Assembly (NCBI RefSeq): GCF_017877355.1
Contig: NZ_JAGIPR010000003.1
Location: forward strand, 424,246-488,245
Length of the DNA stretch: 64,000 nt
DNA from: Chryseobacterium jejuense
GTDB taxonomy: Bacteria > Bacteroidota > Bacteroidia > Flavobacteriales > Weeksellaceae
Direction of reading: 5' to 3'
Each line of letters starts with the position of its first letter. Within the stretch, counting starts at the first letter, position 1. The notes beneath the pieces were generated by a model. The model did no database searches, was not told the origin of the DNA, and saw only the letters and a program-made list of their open reading frames with translations. Of this stretch, positions 19,260-27,131 are shown piece after piece. A program made the position numbers and the translations under genes.

Positions 19260-19289
19260 CAAATGTAATATTTTTTATTAATCTTGCAA
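19260..19289 (-). promoter_or_regulatory. Near-perfect promoter for the three-peptide cluster
   Basis: On the minus strand TTG (19289-19287), exactly 19 bases, then TACATTTG (19267-19260). This is the Bacteroidota consensus at the ideal spacing. The ATG of the first peptide gene is at 19235, leaving a leader of roughly 18 bases. Confidence 0.8.
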
Positions 19290-19394
19290 TACTTTGTTTG
19301 AAATTCCAAAATAAACTTAAGTAGACCTAGATTGAAAGTTTTTTCCTTTCTTTGTGAATCAATTAATCTTAAAAATAAAGTGAGTAAAAACAAG

Positions 19395-19877
19395 ATGTCA
19401 TACAAATATTTACTACTTATATTACCATTTTTCCTGCTGTCCTGTAAACAAGAAATAAAAAAAACAGAACCCAGTATTACGGATCAAATTATTTCTAAAC
19501 AGAAAAAGATTGACCAAGAAATGATACATAAAAAAGAAGTTTCGGAACAAAAAATAAAGGCAGATACAGCTATTACAAAGTCAACTATATTATTGTTGAG
19601 TCCTGATGAACAAGAGATAGAAGAGATTAAAAAGAGACAAGGGGAAGATAACTTCTATACCATTGCTGATGATGCTAATTATTATTCAGCGGAAATATAC
19701 GAAGCTGCTCCTAAAGCTGTTTATTCCAACTATAAAACCATTGATTTTCCAAACGAAAACTATGTGTTTGATAAAAAAAAATCTGAGGATAAATGGTTGG
19801 TTATTGATTACAAGCTAGGTTCCAAACCTAAAATATATTCTTTGGTAGATTATTATCGTCATATCACTGAAAAGTAA
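19395..19877 (+). CDS. Lipoprotein of unknown function
   Basis: The ATG at 19395 gives MSYKYLLLILPFFLLSC, a lipoprotein signal with Cys17 as the lipidation site; the longer frame from 19332 has no signal. The 160-residue product has a Lys/Glu/Gln-rich coiled-coil-like stretch after the signal, then a globular part with Tyr-rich segments (NYYSAEIYEAAP, NYVFDKKKS, WLVIDYKLGSKPKIYSL). I do not recognise a family. It is alone on its message and ends at a strong bidirectional terminator. Confidence 0.6.
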   Translation: MSYKYLLLILPFFLLSCKQEIKKTEPSITDQIISKQKKIDQEMIHKKEVSEQKIKADTAITKSTILLLSPDEQEIEEIKKRQGEDNFYTIADDANYYSAEIYEAAPKAVYSNYKTIDFPNENYVFDKKKSEDKWLVIDYKLGSKPKIYSLVDYYRHITEK

Positions 19878-19895
19878 TCTTCAGATACCTAAAAC

Positions 19896-19931
19896 AAACG
19901 CGCTCCCAATATTAAGGGAGCGCGTTTTTTA
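19896..19931. terminator. Bidirectional terminator
   Basis: AAACGCGCTCCC (19896-19907) pairs with GGGAGCGCGTTT (19916-19927), followed by a T run on the plus strand and flanked by A's on the other side. It lies between the lipoprotein and the convergent peptidase gene. Confidence 0.85.
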
Positions 19932-19982
19932 ACAGATTTAAATATCTAAAACTGCCATATTAAAATGACAGAAGTGATTTTC

Positions 19983-21185
19983 TTATAAACCAATATTTTT
20001 AGTTGGTTTTAACTGTTTTAAAATGCTTTTTGGAATCGCATTTTTGTGAACCAAAATAGCAGTTGATTTATATTCAACATATGGTCTTGTTACATAAAGA
20101 TATCCTGCAAAGTCATTCGTTACTCCCCAAGAGTTTTTTACCATATAATATTCTTTACCCGTTTGATCTTTAGCCAATCCTACGATATGCATACCATGAT
20201 CATCTGTTGTAGACAGGTTGTTAAGGCCTTTCTGACGCATATCTTCAGTGATCGTTTTATCTTTTTTAGGTTCTGTAAACAAAGTCTGCTTGTTCTCTGC
20301 ATTGATTTGGTCTAAATCCATATCCGGAACATAAGCTACTCCGTTTTTATAAGAGAAATAGGGCTCAGAAACGTCAGTGGCCCAACCTACAGAATACCCT
20401 TTAGTGACAGCATTATCAATGATTGTAGTAAGGTCTTTCATTGGTACATTCCAGTCAGAATCATGACTCCAGTTGTCAGGAATTGGAACTACAAATTTCT
20501 GGTAATAAGAATAATCTTTGTAAGAAGATAATTCTACATAATCCTCAGCATTGATTCCTACTACTTCTTTAGCAAAAGTTTTAGGAGTGTATTTTTTCCC
20601 TTCGTACGTAAAATCAGCAGGTACTTTTCCCAAGTATTCATCAAGAATAGTATCTACAGAATACATCCAGTTGTCAGTAAGCTTTCCTTTAGAAGAAGCC
20701 TGAACAAGGCTGTCAAGAACTGGTTTTAATTTCCCTTGCATTTCCTTGAAGTTGTTGGTTGTCTGTCCGGCTTTTAATCCTGAATACACATCCTGAGGAA
20801 CTGCTCCGTACTTTTTGTACATGTTGATTACATCGTGAAGTTCTCCACCATCACCCCAACTGATAGCACCGTTATTTAAAACATATAACTTCGCTTTATC
20901 ATGATAAGAATTTCTTGCCGTAAAGATTTCAGCAAGATCTACAGGTTTTTTGCCCATTCTCTGCATTTCAGATTCAAGGAAAGAGTTTCCTGAGTAGCTC
21001 CAGCAAGTTCCTGATGAACCCTGGTTCTTTACAGAAGTAGCGCCAACGTCCTTTAACGTTGTGAACTGAAAATTAGCATTTTGTGATTGATTGTTTTTTA
21101 ACTTGTTGATTAAGTCATCTTGGGCAAACATCATACTTCCTGCAGACAAAACAAAAAGTAATGATGCAATTTTCGCATTTTTCAT
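19983..21185 (-). CDS. Secreted papain-like cysteine peptidase (C1, bleomycin hydrolase-like)
   Basis: From the ATG at 21185 (MKNAKIASLLFVLSAGSMMFAQ, a Sec signal) the protein has 400 residues. The longer frame adds 45 implausible residues. The papain triad is visible: QGSSGTCWSY with Cys61, DDHGMHIVG with His330, and KNSWG with Asn351. The large insertions between the catalytic Cys and His are typical of the C1B (bleomycin hydrolase/aminopeptidase C) branch. That branch is normally cytoplasmic, so the signal peptide makes this a periplasmic or secreted variant, as is common in Bacteroidota. It probably trims peptides for uptake. An inverted-repeat element lies upstream at 21290-21443. Confidence 0.88.
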   Translation of the reverse strand: MKNAKIASLLFVLSAGSMMFAQDDLINKLKNNQSQNANFQFTTLKDVGATSVKNQGSSGTCWSYSGNSFLESEMQRMGKKPVDLAEIFTARNSYHDKAKLYVLNNGAISWGDGGELHDVINMYKKYGAVPQDVYSGLKAGQTTNNFKEMQGKLKPVLDSLVQASSKGKLTDNWMYSVDTILDEYLGKVPADFTYEGKKYTPKTFAKEVVGINAEDYVELSSYKDYSYYQKFVVPIPDNWSHDSDWNVPMKDLTTIIDNAVTKGYSVGWATDVSEPYFSYKNGVAYVPDMDLDQINAENKQTLFTEPKKDKTITEDMRQKGLNNLSTTDDHGMHIVGLAKDQTGKEYYMVKNSWGVTNDFAGYLYVTRPYVEYKSTAILVHKNAIPKSILKQLKPTKNIGL

Positions 21186-21289
21186 TACTATAAAAAGATT
21201 ATTTGTATTAATAGTCGTTAATAATAGAGATTTGTTACAAGAGGAAAAGTTAAATTTGAAATTAAAATATTGTAGAAGTAAAGATAAAT

Positions 21290-21443
21290 GAGGCTGTCTC
21301 AAAAGTATCATTTTGAGCACAGACTGAAAGCCTGCGAAGGCAGTCCCTAAATGTAGTGGAAAATCTCACGTATTTGATTATCAACGAGGTTTTTCCTGTG
21401 TCATAATGACAAAAGTCAAAAAATTGACTTTTGAGACCAACTC
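21290..21443. repeat. Inverted-repeat element of about 154 bases
   Basis: The left end GAGGCTGTCTCAAAAGT is mirrored at the right end by ACTTTTGAGACCAACTC (three mismatches). No reading frame of note lies inside. It fills much of the 334-base gap between the divergent peptidase and sigma-factor genes. It looks like a small non-autonomous mobile or REP-like element. The rest of the gap is A/T-rich leader sequence. Confidence 0.65.
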
Positions 21444-21519
21444 ATTTGTTTAAAAAAAGTTGACTATGTTTCCAACCCCAGCCAAAGTTTCTGCATCTAT
21501 ACTAATATAACTCCTGATT

Positions 21520-22038
21520 ATGGAACGAGAATTATTATTGGAATGTCAGCGTAACGATCGCAAAGCGCAGCGGAAAGTTTACGAGAAAATGGCAGGCAGG
21601 CTGTACTCAGTGTGCAAACGCTATCTGAAAAACGATGACGATATAGAAGAAGTATTGGCCGATACCTTTTACAAAATCTTCACGAAGATTAGCCAGCTTC
21701 AGAAACCCGATACTTTTGAAGCATGGGCGAAAAAAATTGCTGTGAATGAATGTCTTCAGAAATTAAGAACGGATAAAGCCTTATTTATTTCCCTTGAAGA
21801 AAACCAGATTGGTTTTTCAGAAGGATTATCAGAGCACATTTCCTTTGAAAAAGATATTCTGAGCCTGCTGAACTTTCTTCCTGAAGGCTGCAGAGCCATT
21901 TTTAATCTTTTTGCCATTGAAGGGTATCCGCATAAGGAAATCGCTTCCATGCTTTCTATCAGTGAAGGAACTTCTAAATCTCAGCTCAATTTTGCAAGGA
22001 AAAAGCTTCAGGAACTTTTGGTGAATCAAAACATTTAA
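21520..22038 (+). CDS. ECF-type sigma-70 RNA polymerase sigma factor
   Basis: This 172-residue protein has region 2 (AQRKVYEKMAGRLYSVCKRY and DDIEEVLADTFYKIFTKISQL) and region 4 (LPEGCRAIFNLFAIEGYPHKEIASMLSISEG followed by TSKSQLNFARKKLQELL). ECF sigma factors redirect RNA polymerase to a small set of promoters, usually in response to an envelope signal and usually held by an anti-sigma factor. The next gene starts 12 bases after the stop and encodes a membrane protein with an anti-sigma-like cytoplasmic N-terminus, so the pair is probably a signalling unit. The targets are likely to include the genes downstream. The gene starts MERELLLECQRNDRKAQ, a normal ECF start. Confidence 0.93.
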   Translation: MERELLLECQRNDRKAQRKVYEKMAGRLYSVCKRYLKNDDDIEEVLADTFYKIFTKISQLQKPDTFEAWAKKIAVNECLQKLRTDKALFISLEENQIGFSEGLSEHISFEKDILSLLNFLPEGCRAIFNLFAIEGYPHKEIASMLSISEGTSKSQLNFARKKLQELLVNQNI

Positions 22039-22050
22039 ACTTTTACAACA

Positions 22051-24297
22051 ATGGAAAATAATTATATAGATCAACAATTCAATGAAGCTTCTAAGCACTC
22101 AGAAGAACCAACAGTTTTTCCTGGTTTTAATAAAGTTTGGGATAAGGTTGAAGAAAAACTGGAGCAGAAAAAAGAAAAAAAGAAAATCATTCCAGTCTGG
22201 TTTCCCTACGGAATGGCGGCCAGTCTGATGATAGGGTTGGGAGCTTTGTATTTCCTGGATAAAAAAGATACTATTGAACAGTCTATTACATCTACAATAT
22301 CAGAAAATAAAACCTTGCCGAAACCGACCGCTGATACGCATACTGCAAAAATAGACCGTATAACGAAAGAGAATATTCAGAAAGAGAAAAATAAAGAAAA
22401 TACAACAGCAGAAAAGGTCGTAGTTTATAATAATATCGTTCCGGAGCCATTAAGATCACCTAGCCCTTCATCTGTAGCTTCGCTGCCACCAGTGATTGAA
22501 CGCTATATGGAGACTTCTGATGGAAGTAAGAATATTGAGGATGTTGCTGTGGTAGGGTATGGTGTTAAAAAAGGAGTAGCTTATACCTCTTCAAGTGTCA
22601 GTACCGTATCAGAAATGTTAAGTGGAACTGTTCCGGGATTAACAATAACCAGGTCTGGAAAAGATTCAAATATACTAATAAGAGGAATGAACAGCATCAA
22701 TGGAAGTACAGGACAACTATTGGTAGTTGTTAATGGAATTCCTACTACAGCAGACGCTTTGAAAGAGATAAATCCGGAACGTATTAAAGAAATGACTGTT
22801 CTTAAGGCTGAGGAAGCAACAGCATTATATGGAAGTAGAGCCGTTAATGGAGTAGTGGTTGTAAAATCAAAACGTTTACGACGTGCTGAAAAGACAAAAT
22901 TGGAAGAACTGTACTCAAAAAGTATAAAAGAACTAGAGAAAAAAACTGTAGAAAAAGAAAAGGATCTCCCAAAAGCAGGGCAACTCACTGCAGGAGAAGT
23001 AAATGATTTTTCTAAATGGGAATACTGGAAAGATATAGCCGTACCAAGTCTTGAACAATATAGAAGCATGTGGAAGTTCTATCCGGACAGAAGAGTTTCC
23101 GTTCAGTTGACTAACAAAAATAAAAAACCGGTTATTGGAGAGAAGGTGAAATTACTGGATGATAAGAAAAATGTAATCTGGGAAGCTGTTTCAGATAACT
23201 TAGGAAATGCAGAGTTATGGATCAGCCCAATGGAAGGAGAAACTTCAGACTCTAAAAAATACTACTTATCCGATGCTTCTGGACAGATCATCAGCAGTAC
23301 AGTTAATGAATTCAAAAATGGTCAGAATCTGATTGTACTGAACAGACCATGTCTGGAGAAAAGGAAACTGGATCTTGCTTTTGTAGTGGATGCAACAGGA
23401 TCTATGGGAGATGAGATCACTTATCTGCAGTCTGAACTGTTGGATGTTCTGAGAAAGGTAGAAACGAATTTAAATAACTCTGAAATAAGGTATGGTTCTG
23501 TATTTTACAGGGATAAAGGAGATGAATATATCACCAGAAAATTCGATTTCTCTGATAAAGCTGAAGATTTAATTCAGTTTATCAAACAGCAGAGAGCAGC
23601 AGGAGGCGGGGATACCCCTGAAGCAGTGTTAGAAGCATTGCAGGTGTCTATTGATGAATTGAAATGGAGCGCTGGAAATTCCACTAAAATTATGTTTCTG
23701 ATTTTGGATGCTCCACCACATCAATCTGAGGAAAATATTCAAAAGCTGTACGACAAAATAAAAAAGGCAGCTCAAAAAGGAATAACAATTATTCCATTGG
23801 CAGCAAGTGACACTAATAAGGAGACTGAGTATTTGATGAGGACTTTTGCATTACTTACCAACGGAACCTATACATTCCTTACCAACGATAGCAGAATAGG
23901 AAACAATCATATTAAACCTACCATAGATTCTTATGAAGTAGAAAAGTTGAATGGTCTCCTGCTAAGGCTGATTCTTCAGAGAGCTACACTGCCTGAATGT
24001 ACCAACGGTATTTCTAACGAGAACATCAACAAGAAAATGGAAACCGAAATAGAACATCAGGTTGATGTGAAAACGGTGATCTTTCCCAATCCAACAAAAG
24101 GAATGATTAAGATCAGGACAACTAACAAGATTGAAGAGTTATACATCTATGATCTGGCTGGAAAAATAATTATGCGGAAGGAAAATTTAGAAGAAGGTAA
24201 AAACACTATCGACATGACTTCCCATCCTCAGGGCATTTATTTGGTTCGTGTGCGGACCAATAATAACTGGGAGACTTTTAAGGTCATTAAAAATTAA
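22051..24297 (+). CDS. Chimeric membrane protein: anti-sigma-like N-terminus, TonB-plug-like domain, VWA domain, T9SS tail
   Basis: The 748 residues divide into clear parts. Residues 1-46 are charged and cytoplasmic-looking with PGFNKVWDKVEEKLEQKK, typical of anti-sigma regulators. A single membrane segment lies at about 47-69. Residues ~160-275 match the SusC-type plug domain (VAVVGYGVKKG, LSGTVPGLTITRSG, ILIRGMNSINGS, LLVVVNGIP, YGSRAVNGVVVVKSK). Residues ~440-620 are a VWA domain with metal site DATGS (447-451). The last ~75 residues are a type A T9SS sorting-like domain (FPNPTKGMIKI, YDLAGKII, GIYLVRV). A T9SS tail on a protein with an internal membrane segment is odd: it may not be exported in the usual way, or the segment may act as a signal anchor. 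It follows the sigma gene by 12 bases. Confidence 0.8.
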   Translation: MENNYIDQQFNEASKHSEEPTVFPGFNKVWDKVEEKLEQKKEKKKIIPVWFPYGMAASLMIGLGALYFLDKKDTIEQSITSTISENKTLPKPTADTHTAKIDRITKENIQKEKNKENTTAEKVVVYNNIVPEPLRSPSPSSVASLPPVIERYMETSDGSKNIEDVAVVGYGVKKGVAYTSSSVSTVSEMLSGTVPGLTITRSGKDSNILIRGMNSINGSTGQLLVVVNGIPTTADALKEINPERIKEMTVLKAEEATALYGSRAVNGVVVVKSKRLRRAEKTKLEELYSKSIKELEKKTVEKEKDLPKAGQLTAGEVNDFSKWEYWKDIAVPSLEQYRSMWKFYPDRRVSVQLTNKNKKPVIGEKVKLLDDKKNVIWEAVSDNLGNAELWISPMEGETSDSKKYYLSDASGQIISSTVNEFKNGQNLIVLNRPCLEKRKLDLAFVVDATGSMGDEITYLQSELLDVLRKVETNLNNSEIRYGSVFYRDKGDEYITRKFDFSDKAEDLIQFIKQQRAAGGGDTPEAVLEALQVSIDELKWSAGNSTKIMFLILDAPPHQSEENIQKLYDKIKKAAQKGITIIPLAASDTNKETEYLMRTFALLTNGTYTFLTNDSRIGNNHIKPTIDSYEVEKLNGLLLRLILQRATLPECTNGISNENINKKMETEIEHQVDVKTVIFPNPTKGMIKIRTTNKIEELYIYDLAGKIIMRKENLEEGKNTIDMTSHPQGIYLVRVRTNNNWETFKVIKN

Positions 24298-24301
24298 TTT
24301 G

Positions 24302-24331
24302 AAAAAGAAATTTCCACGGAAATTTCTTTTT
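24302..24331 (+). terminator. Hairpin between the VWA/plug gene and the barrel gene
   Basis: A 14-base arm (24302-24315) pairs perfectly with 24318-24331 around AC, with five T at the end of the right arm. It lies 4 bases beyond the stop and would separate or attenuate transcription of the downstream barrel and macroglobulin genes. Confidence 0.75.
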
Positions 24332-24353
24332 CTTTATTTTAGTACTTATTACC

Positions 24354-27128
24354 ATGAAGATGAGAAAAAACTATTTACTGTTGCTGCCATTTACTGTTAC
24401 GGTATTACAGGCACAAAATTCTAACTTATATTATTCAGGGAAATTTTTAAATCATAAAGATAAACCACAAAACTTTTTAAAAGTCTACAATAAAAACAGT
24501 GGTATATATGAACTAACCGATGAAGAAGGATTTGCAATCATTGCAGCCAAACCTGATGATACCTTAGTTTGGAATCAAGGGAAAAGCAGTAGGATTATTG
24601 GACTTTATCAGTTAAGAGAACTGAAAAACATTCTTGAGAATCAGGTAGAGAAAAAAAATGTACAGGAGATTTACAGCAAAACTTATGATAGTTTGGTTTC
24701 ACGGAAGAATCAAGATCAGTTCAGTATTGAGAATGCGCCAACAGTTCTAAATAATGATTCTGATAGGTATTTTAGCGGTGTAAGAAAGCTTAAGCAGACA
24801 AAAGACAGTACTTATATTCTGAAAGAGCAAAAGGAGTGGACGTTATTATTGAATGGAGGATTTACCTCTTCCTTGGATGTAAAAAGTCATAATGCCCTTC
24901 CTGCTACTCAGAATGGATACGTACAAGGAAGATCAAATAGTGGAAATCTTGTATGGAACGGACCTGATACCAACGAGATGTTTAGCTTTGGTCCTGATAT
25001 TTCTACATTAGCCTTTGATGGGCTACCTTATCAATATGATCAGAACGGTAGGCTGGTTCCATTAACTGATGGGCGTAAGCAGGCATTAGGTTATCGTAAT
25101 AATCTGTTTAAAACGATGGTGGGATATAATAATCAGCTTACTATCAATACTATTATAAAACAAGGATATAAAGATAAGTTTCGTTTTTCATTGGATTTGG
25201 GACAGCATAAAAATCAATTGTATTTTATTGATCAGTTTAATCTAAACAATTCCATTAAAACAAAGTTGAATATGGATTTGGGAGGCTATTTGATGAAGTT
25301 TTCCTTTAATTATGAAGATAATAAAGCTACAAATACCAATAGAACAGGACTTTTCAATAGAGCATATCAAAATTCTTTACTGACTCCCATTTCATTTTCA
25401 AATGCTCAACAGATTTTTTTGGATAATGGAAGACAACGAAGCTACAGCCAATATGCTGATAATCCTACATTTCTTTTTGTACAGGATAAAAAGTACCGTT
25501 ATAAAAACCGTCAGAGACAGTTTGGCTTTAATGCAGATAAAACCTTTGGTAATTTGAAACTAAACATCGTTCAGTCCTACGAAAGTAATTTCCTTTGGAA
25601 TCTGGATCAATATCAACCGTCTACTTATGGATTCCACAACGGAATAACGAATGAAAGAGAACAAAATAATCGACTATATTACTCCAATATACAAGGAAAG
25701 TATGAGCTGGGTAACTACAATTTTAAAAATGTCTTTAGCCTTAATTTTATTCTGAATGATATCAAATCTGATGTTTACAATAGTTTGATTAATAAAAAAT
25801 ATATCTACCAAAGAACCTCTCAGGACTATATTTTTAATTATAATATGGAAATCAAATCCAGTGATTTTGATGCAGATTTTAATCTTGGAAATTCCTTTTA
25901 TATCTCCAATACATCCAATAAAAATAATTACTGGCTTCCAAAAGCTACAGGTTATCTGCGGTTTAAAGATATCTTTGAATGGTATAATTATGAATTTAAA
26001 ATCACAGGAAGTTATACCCATCTAAGCTCAGAACCTGAAATCACAAGATCCTATGCTTCCTACGCTTCTACTTTATTAAAAACCGAAAATTATTACCATT
26101 ATTTTCCCGTACATGAAGTGGAAAGCTTCAAAGGGTTATCCAATATCAATACTAAAGAATGGAAAATAGGTGGAAAACTCAGTTATGGATATTACATTAG
26201 TATTGAAGGGGAATATTTTAACAGAAAAAGTAATGACGATGTTTTCCCGGTATTTGAAAAGAATCAGCTAAAGCTAAAGAATATGGCAGATCATACTTAC
26301 AGTGGGTATGAGCTTAATTTTGCTTACGAAAGGCTCTATCTGAGAAGTGATTTTTTTATGACGAATAAAATCTCATTTTTCAAATATAAAGATATTGTGG
26401 ATCGTGTGATGCCCGGTTATAATAACAATGCTATTGTAGGGTTTCAGGATATTTATAAAAGCCTTGCGGAAGGAGAGGTACTGGGAGCAGTGAGGGGAAG
26501 CTATTTTGAAAGAAATCCGAATGGGCAGTTGATTATTGATGATTCCGGATTCCCTAGAAAAGCTGACGGAATGAAGATCATTGCTGATCCAACCCCTGAT
26601 TTTGTAATGAAATTCAATCATAATCTAACCTATAGAAGATGGACTTTGGATATCAATTGGGAATGGAAGAAAGGAGGACAAATCTGGAATGGGACTCAGG
26701 CAGTTCTGGATTATTATGGACGTTCCTATGATTCCGGAGAAGAAAGGAATATCAAAAATTATGTTTTTCAGGGAGTTTTGATGAATGGTAATAATAATCA
26801 GACTCCAGTAGATTTCTATGATCCTCATCAAAATGTTCATGAAAATAGATGGTCAAGATATGGATACCTTGGAGTAGCAGAAAATTATGTTCAGAAGGCA
26901 GATCATATAAGGATTAATAATATTTCACTATCCACCTCTTTTCCTCTGAATAATAGCCAGCGATCTATGAAAATTACTTTTTATGTAGATAATATAATGC
27001 TTTGGCGGGCGAATAAAGGAGTAGATTCCAATCAGAATTTCTATGATGCAGACAACGGGAGAGGGCTGGATTTCTTTAATCTCCCATCTTTTAAAACATT
27101 TGGCTGTATTGTTTCATTCAAATTTTAA
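24354..27128 (+). CDS. Outer-membrane beta-barrel protein, SusC-like but without a recognisable plug
   Basis: This 924-residue protein has a signal peptide ending near LQAQ, then a short carboxypeptidase-regulatory-like domain (YYSGKFLNHKDKPQNFLKVYN). After residue ~150 come alternating strands ending in aromatic residues, continuing to the C-terminal FKTFGCIVSFKF. That final Phe is the usual barrel end. Phrases such as FRFSLDLGQHKNQLYF and WTLDINWEWKKGGQIWNGTQ match the barrel half of SusC/RagA proteins. I cannot find the plug signatures (GRVAGV, RGxxS, LYGSRGANGVI). Both the gene before and the gene after encode plug-like domains. Either the plug is supplied by a partner or it has diverged beyond recognition. 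Stop and next ATG are 3 bases apart. Confidence 0.8.
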   Translation: MKMRKNYLLLLPFTVTVLQAQNSNLYYSGKFLNHKDKPQNFLKVYNKNSGIYELTDEEGFAIIAAKPDDTLVWNQGKSSRIIGLYQLRELKNILENQVEKKNVQEIYSKTYDSLVSRKNQDQFSIENAPTVLNNDSDRYFSGVRKLKQTKDSTYILKEQKEWTLLLNGGFTSSLDVKSHNALPATQNGYVQGRSNSGNLVWNGPDTNEMFSFGPDISTLAFDGLPYQYDQNGRLVPLTDGRKQALGYRNNLFKTMVGYNNQLTINTIIKQGYKDKFRFSLDLGQHKNQLYFIDQFNLNNSIKTKLNMDLGGYLMKFSFNYEDNKATNTNRTGLFNRAYQNSLLTPISFSNAQQIFLDNGRQRSYSQYADNPTFLFVQDKKYRYKNRQRQFGFNADKTFGNLKLNIVQSYESNFLWNLDQYQPSTYGFHNGITNEREQNNRLYYSNIQGKYELGNYNFKNVFSLNFILNDIKSDVYNSLINKKYIYQRTSQDYIFNYNMEIKSSDFDADFNLGNSFYISNTSNKNNYWLPKATGYLRFKDIFEWYNYEFKITGSYTHLSSEPEITRSYASYASTLLKTENYYHYFPVHEVESFKGLSNINTKEWKIGGKLSYGYYISIEGEYFNRKSNDDVFPVFEKNQLKLKNMADHTYSGYELNFAYERLYLRSDFFMTNKISFFKYKDIVDRVMPGYNNNAIVGFQDIYKSLAEGEVLGAVRGSYFERNPNGQLIIDDSGFPRKADGMKIIADPTPDFVMKFNHNLTYRRWTLDINWEWKKGGQIWNGTQAVLDYYGRSYDSGEERNIKNYVFQGVLMNGNNNQTPVDFYDPHQNVHENRWSRYGYLGVAENYVQKADHIRINNISLSTSFPLNNSQRSMKITFYVDNIMLWRANKGVDSNQNFYDADNGRGLDFFNLPSFKTFGCIVSFKF

Positions 27129-27131
27129 CCC

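Noticed and set aside
22581..23069. Minus-strand 162-codon frame inside the chimeric plug/VWA gene
   Set aside because: Mirror of the plug region, Ser/Phe-rich with no start context; the plus-strand frame is clearly coding.
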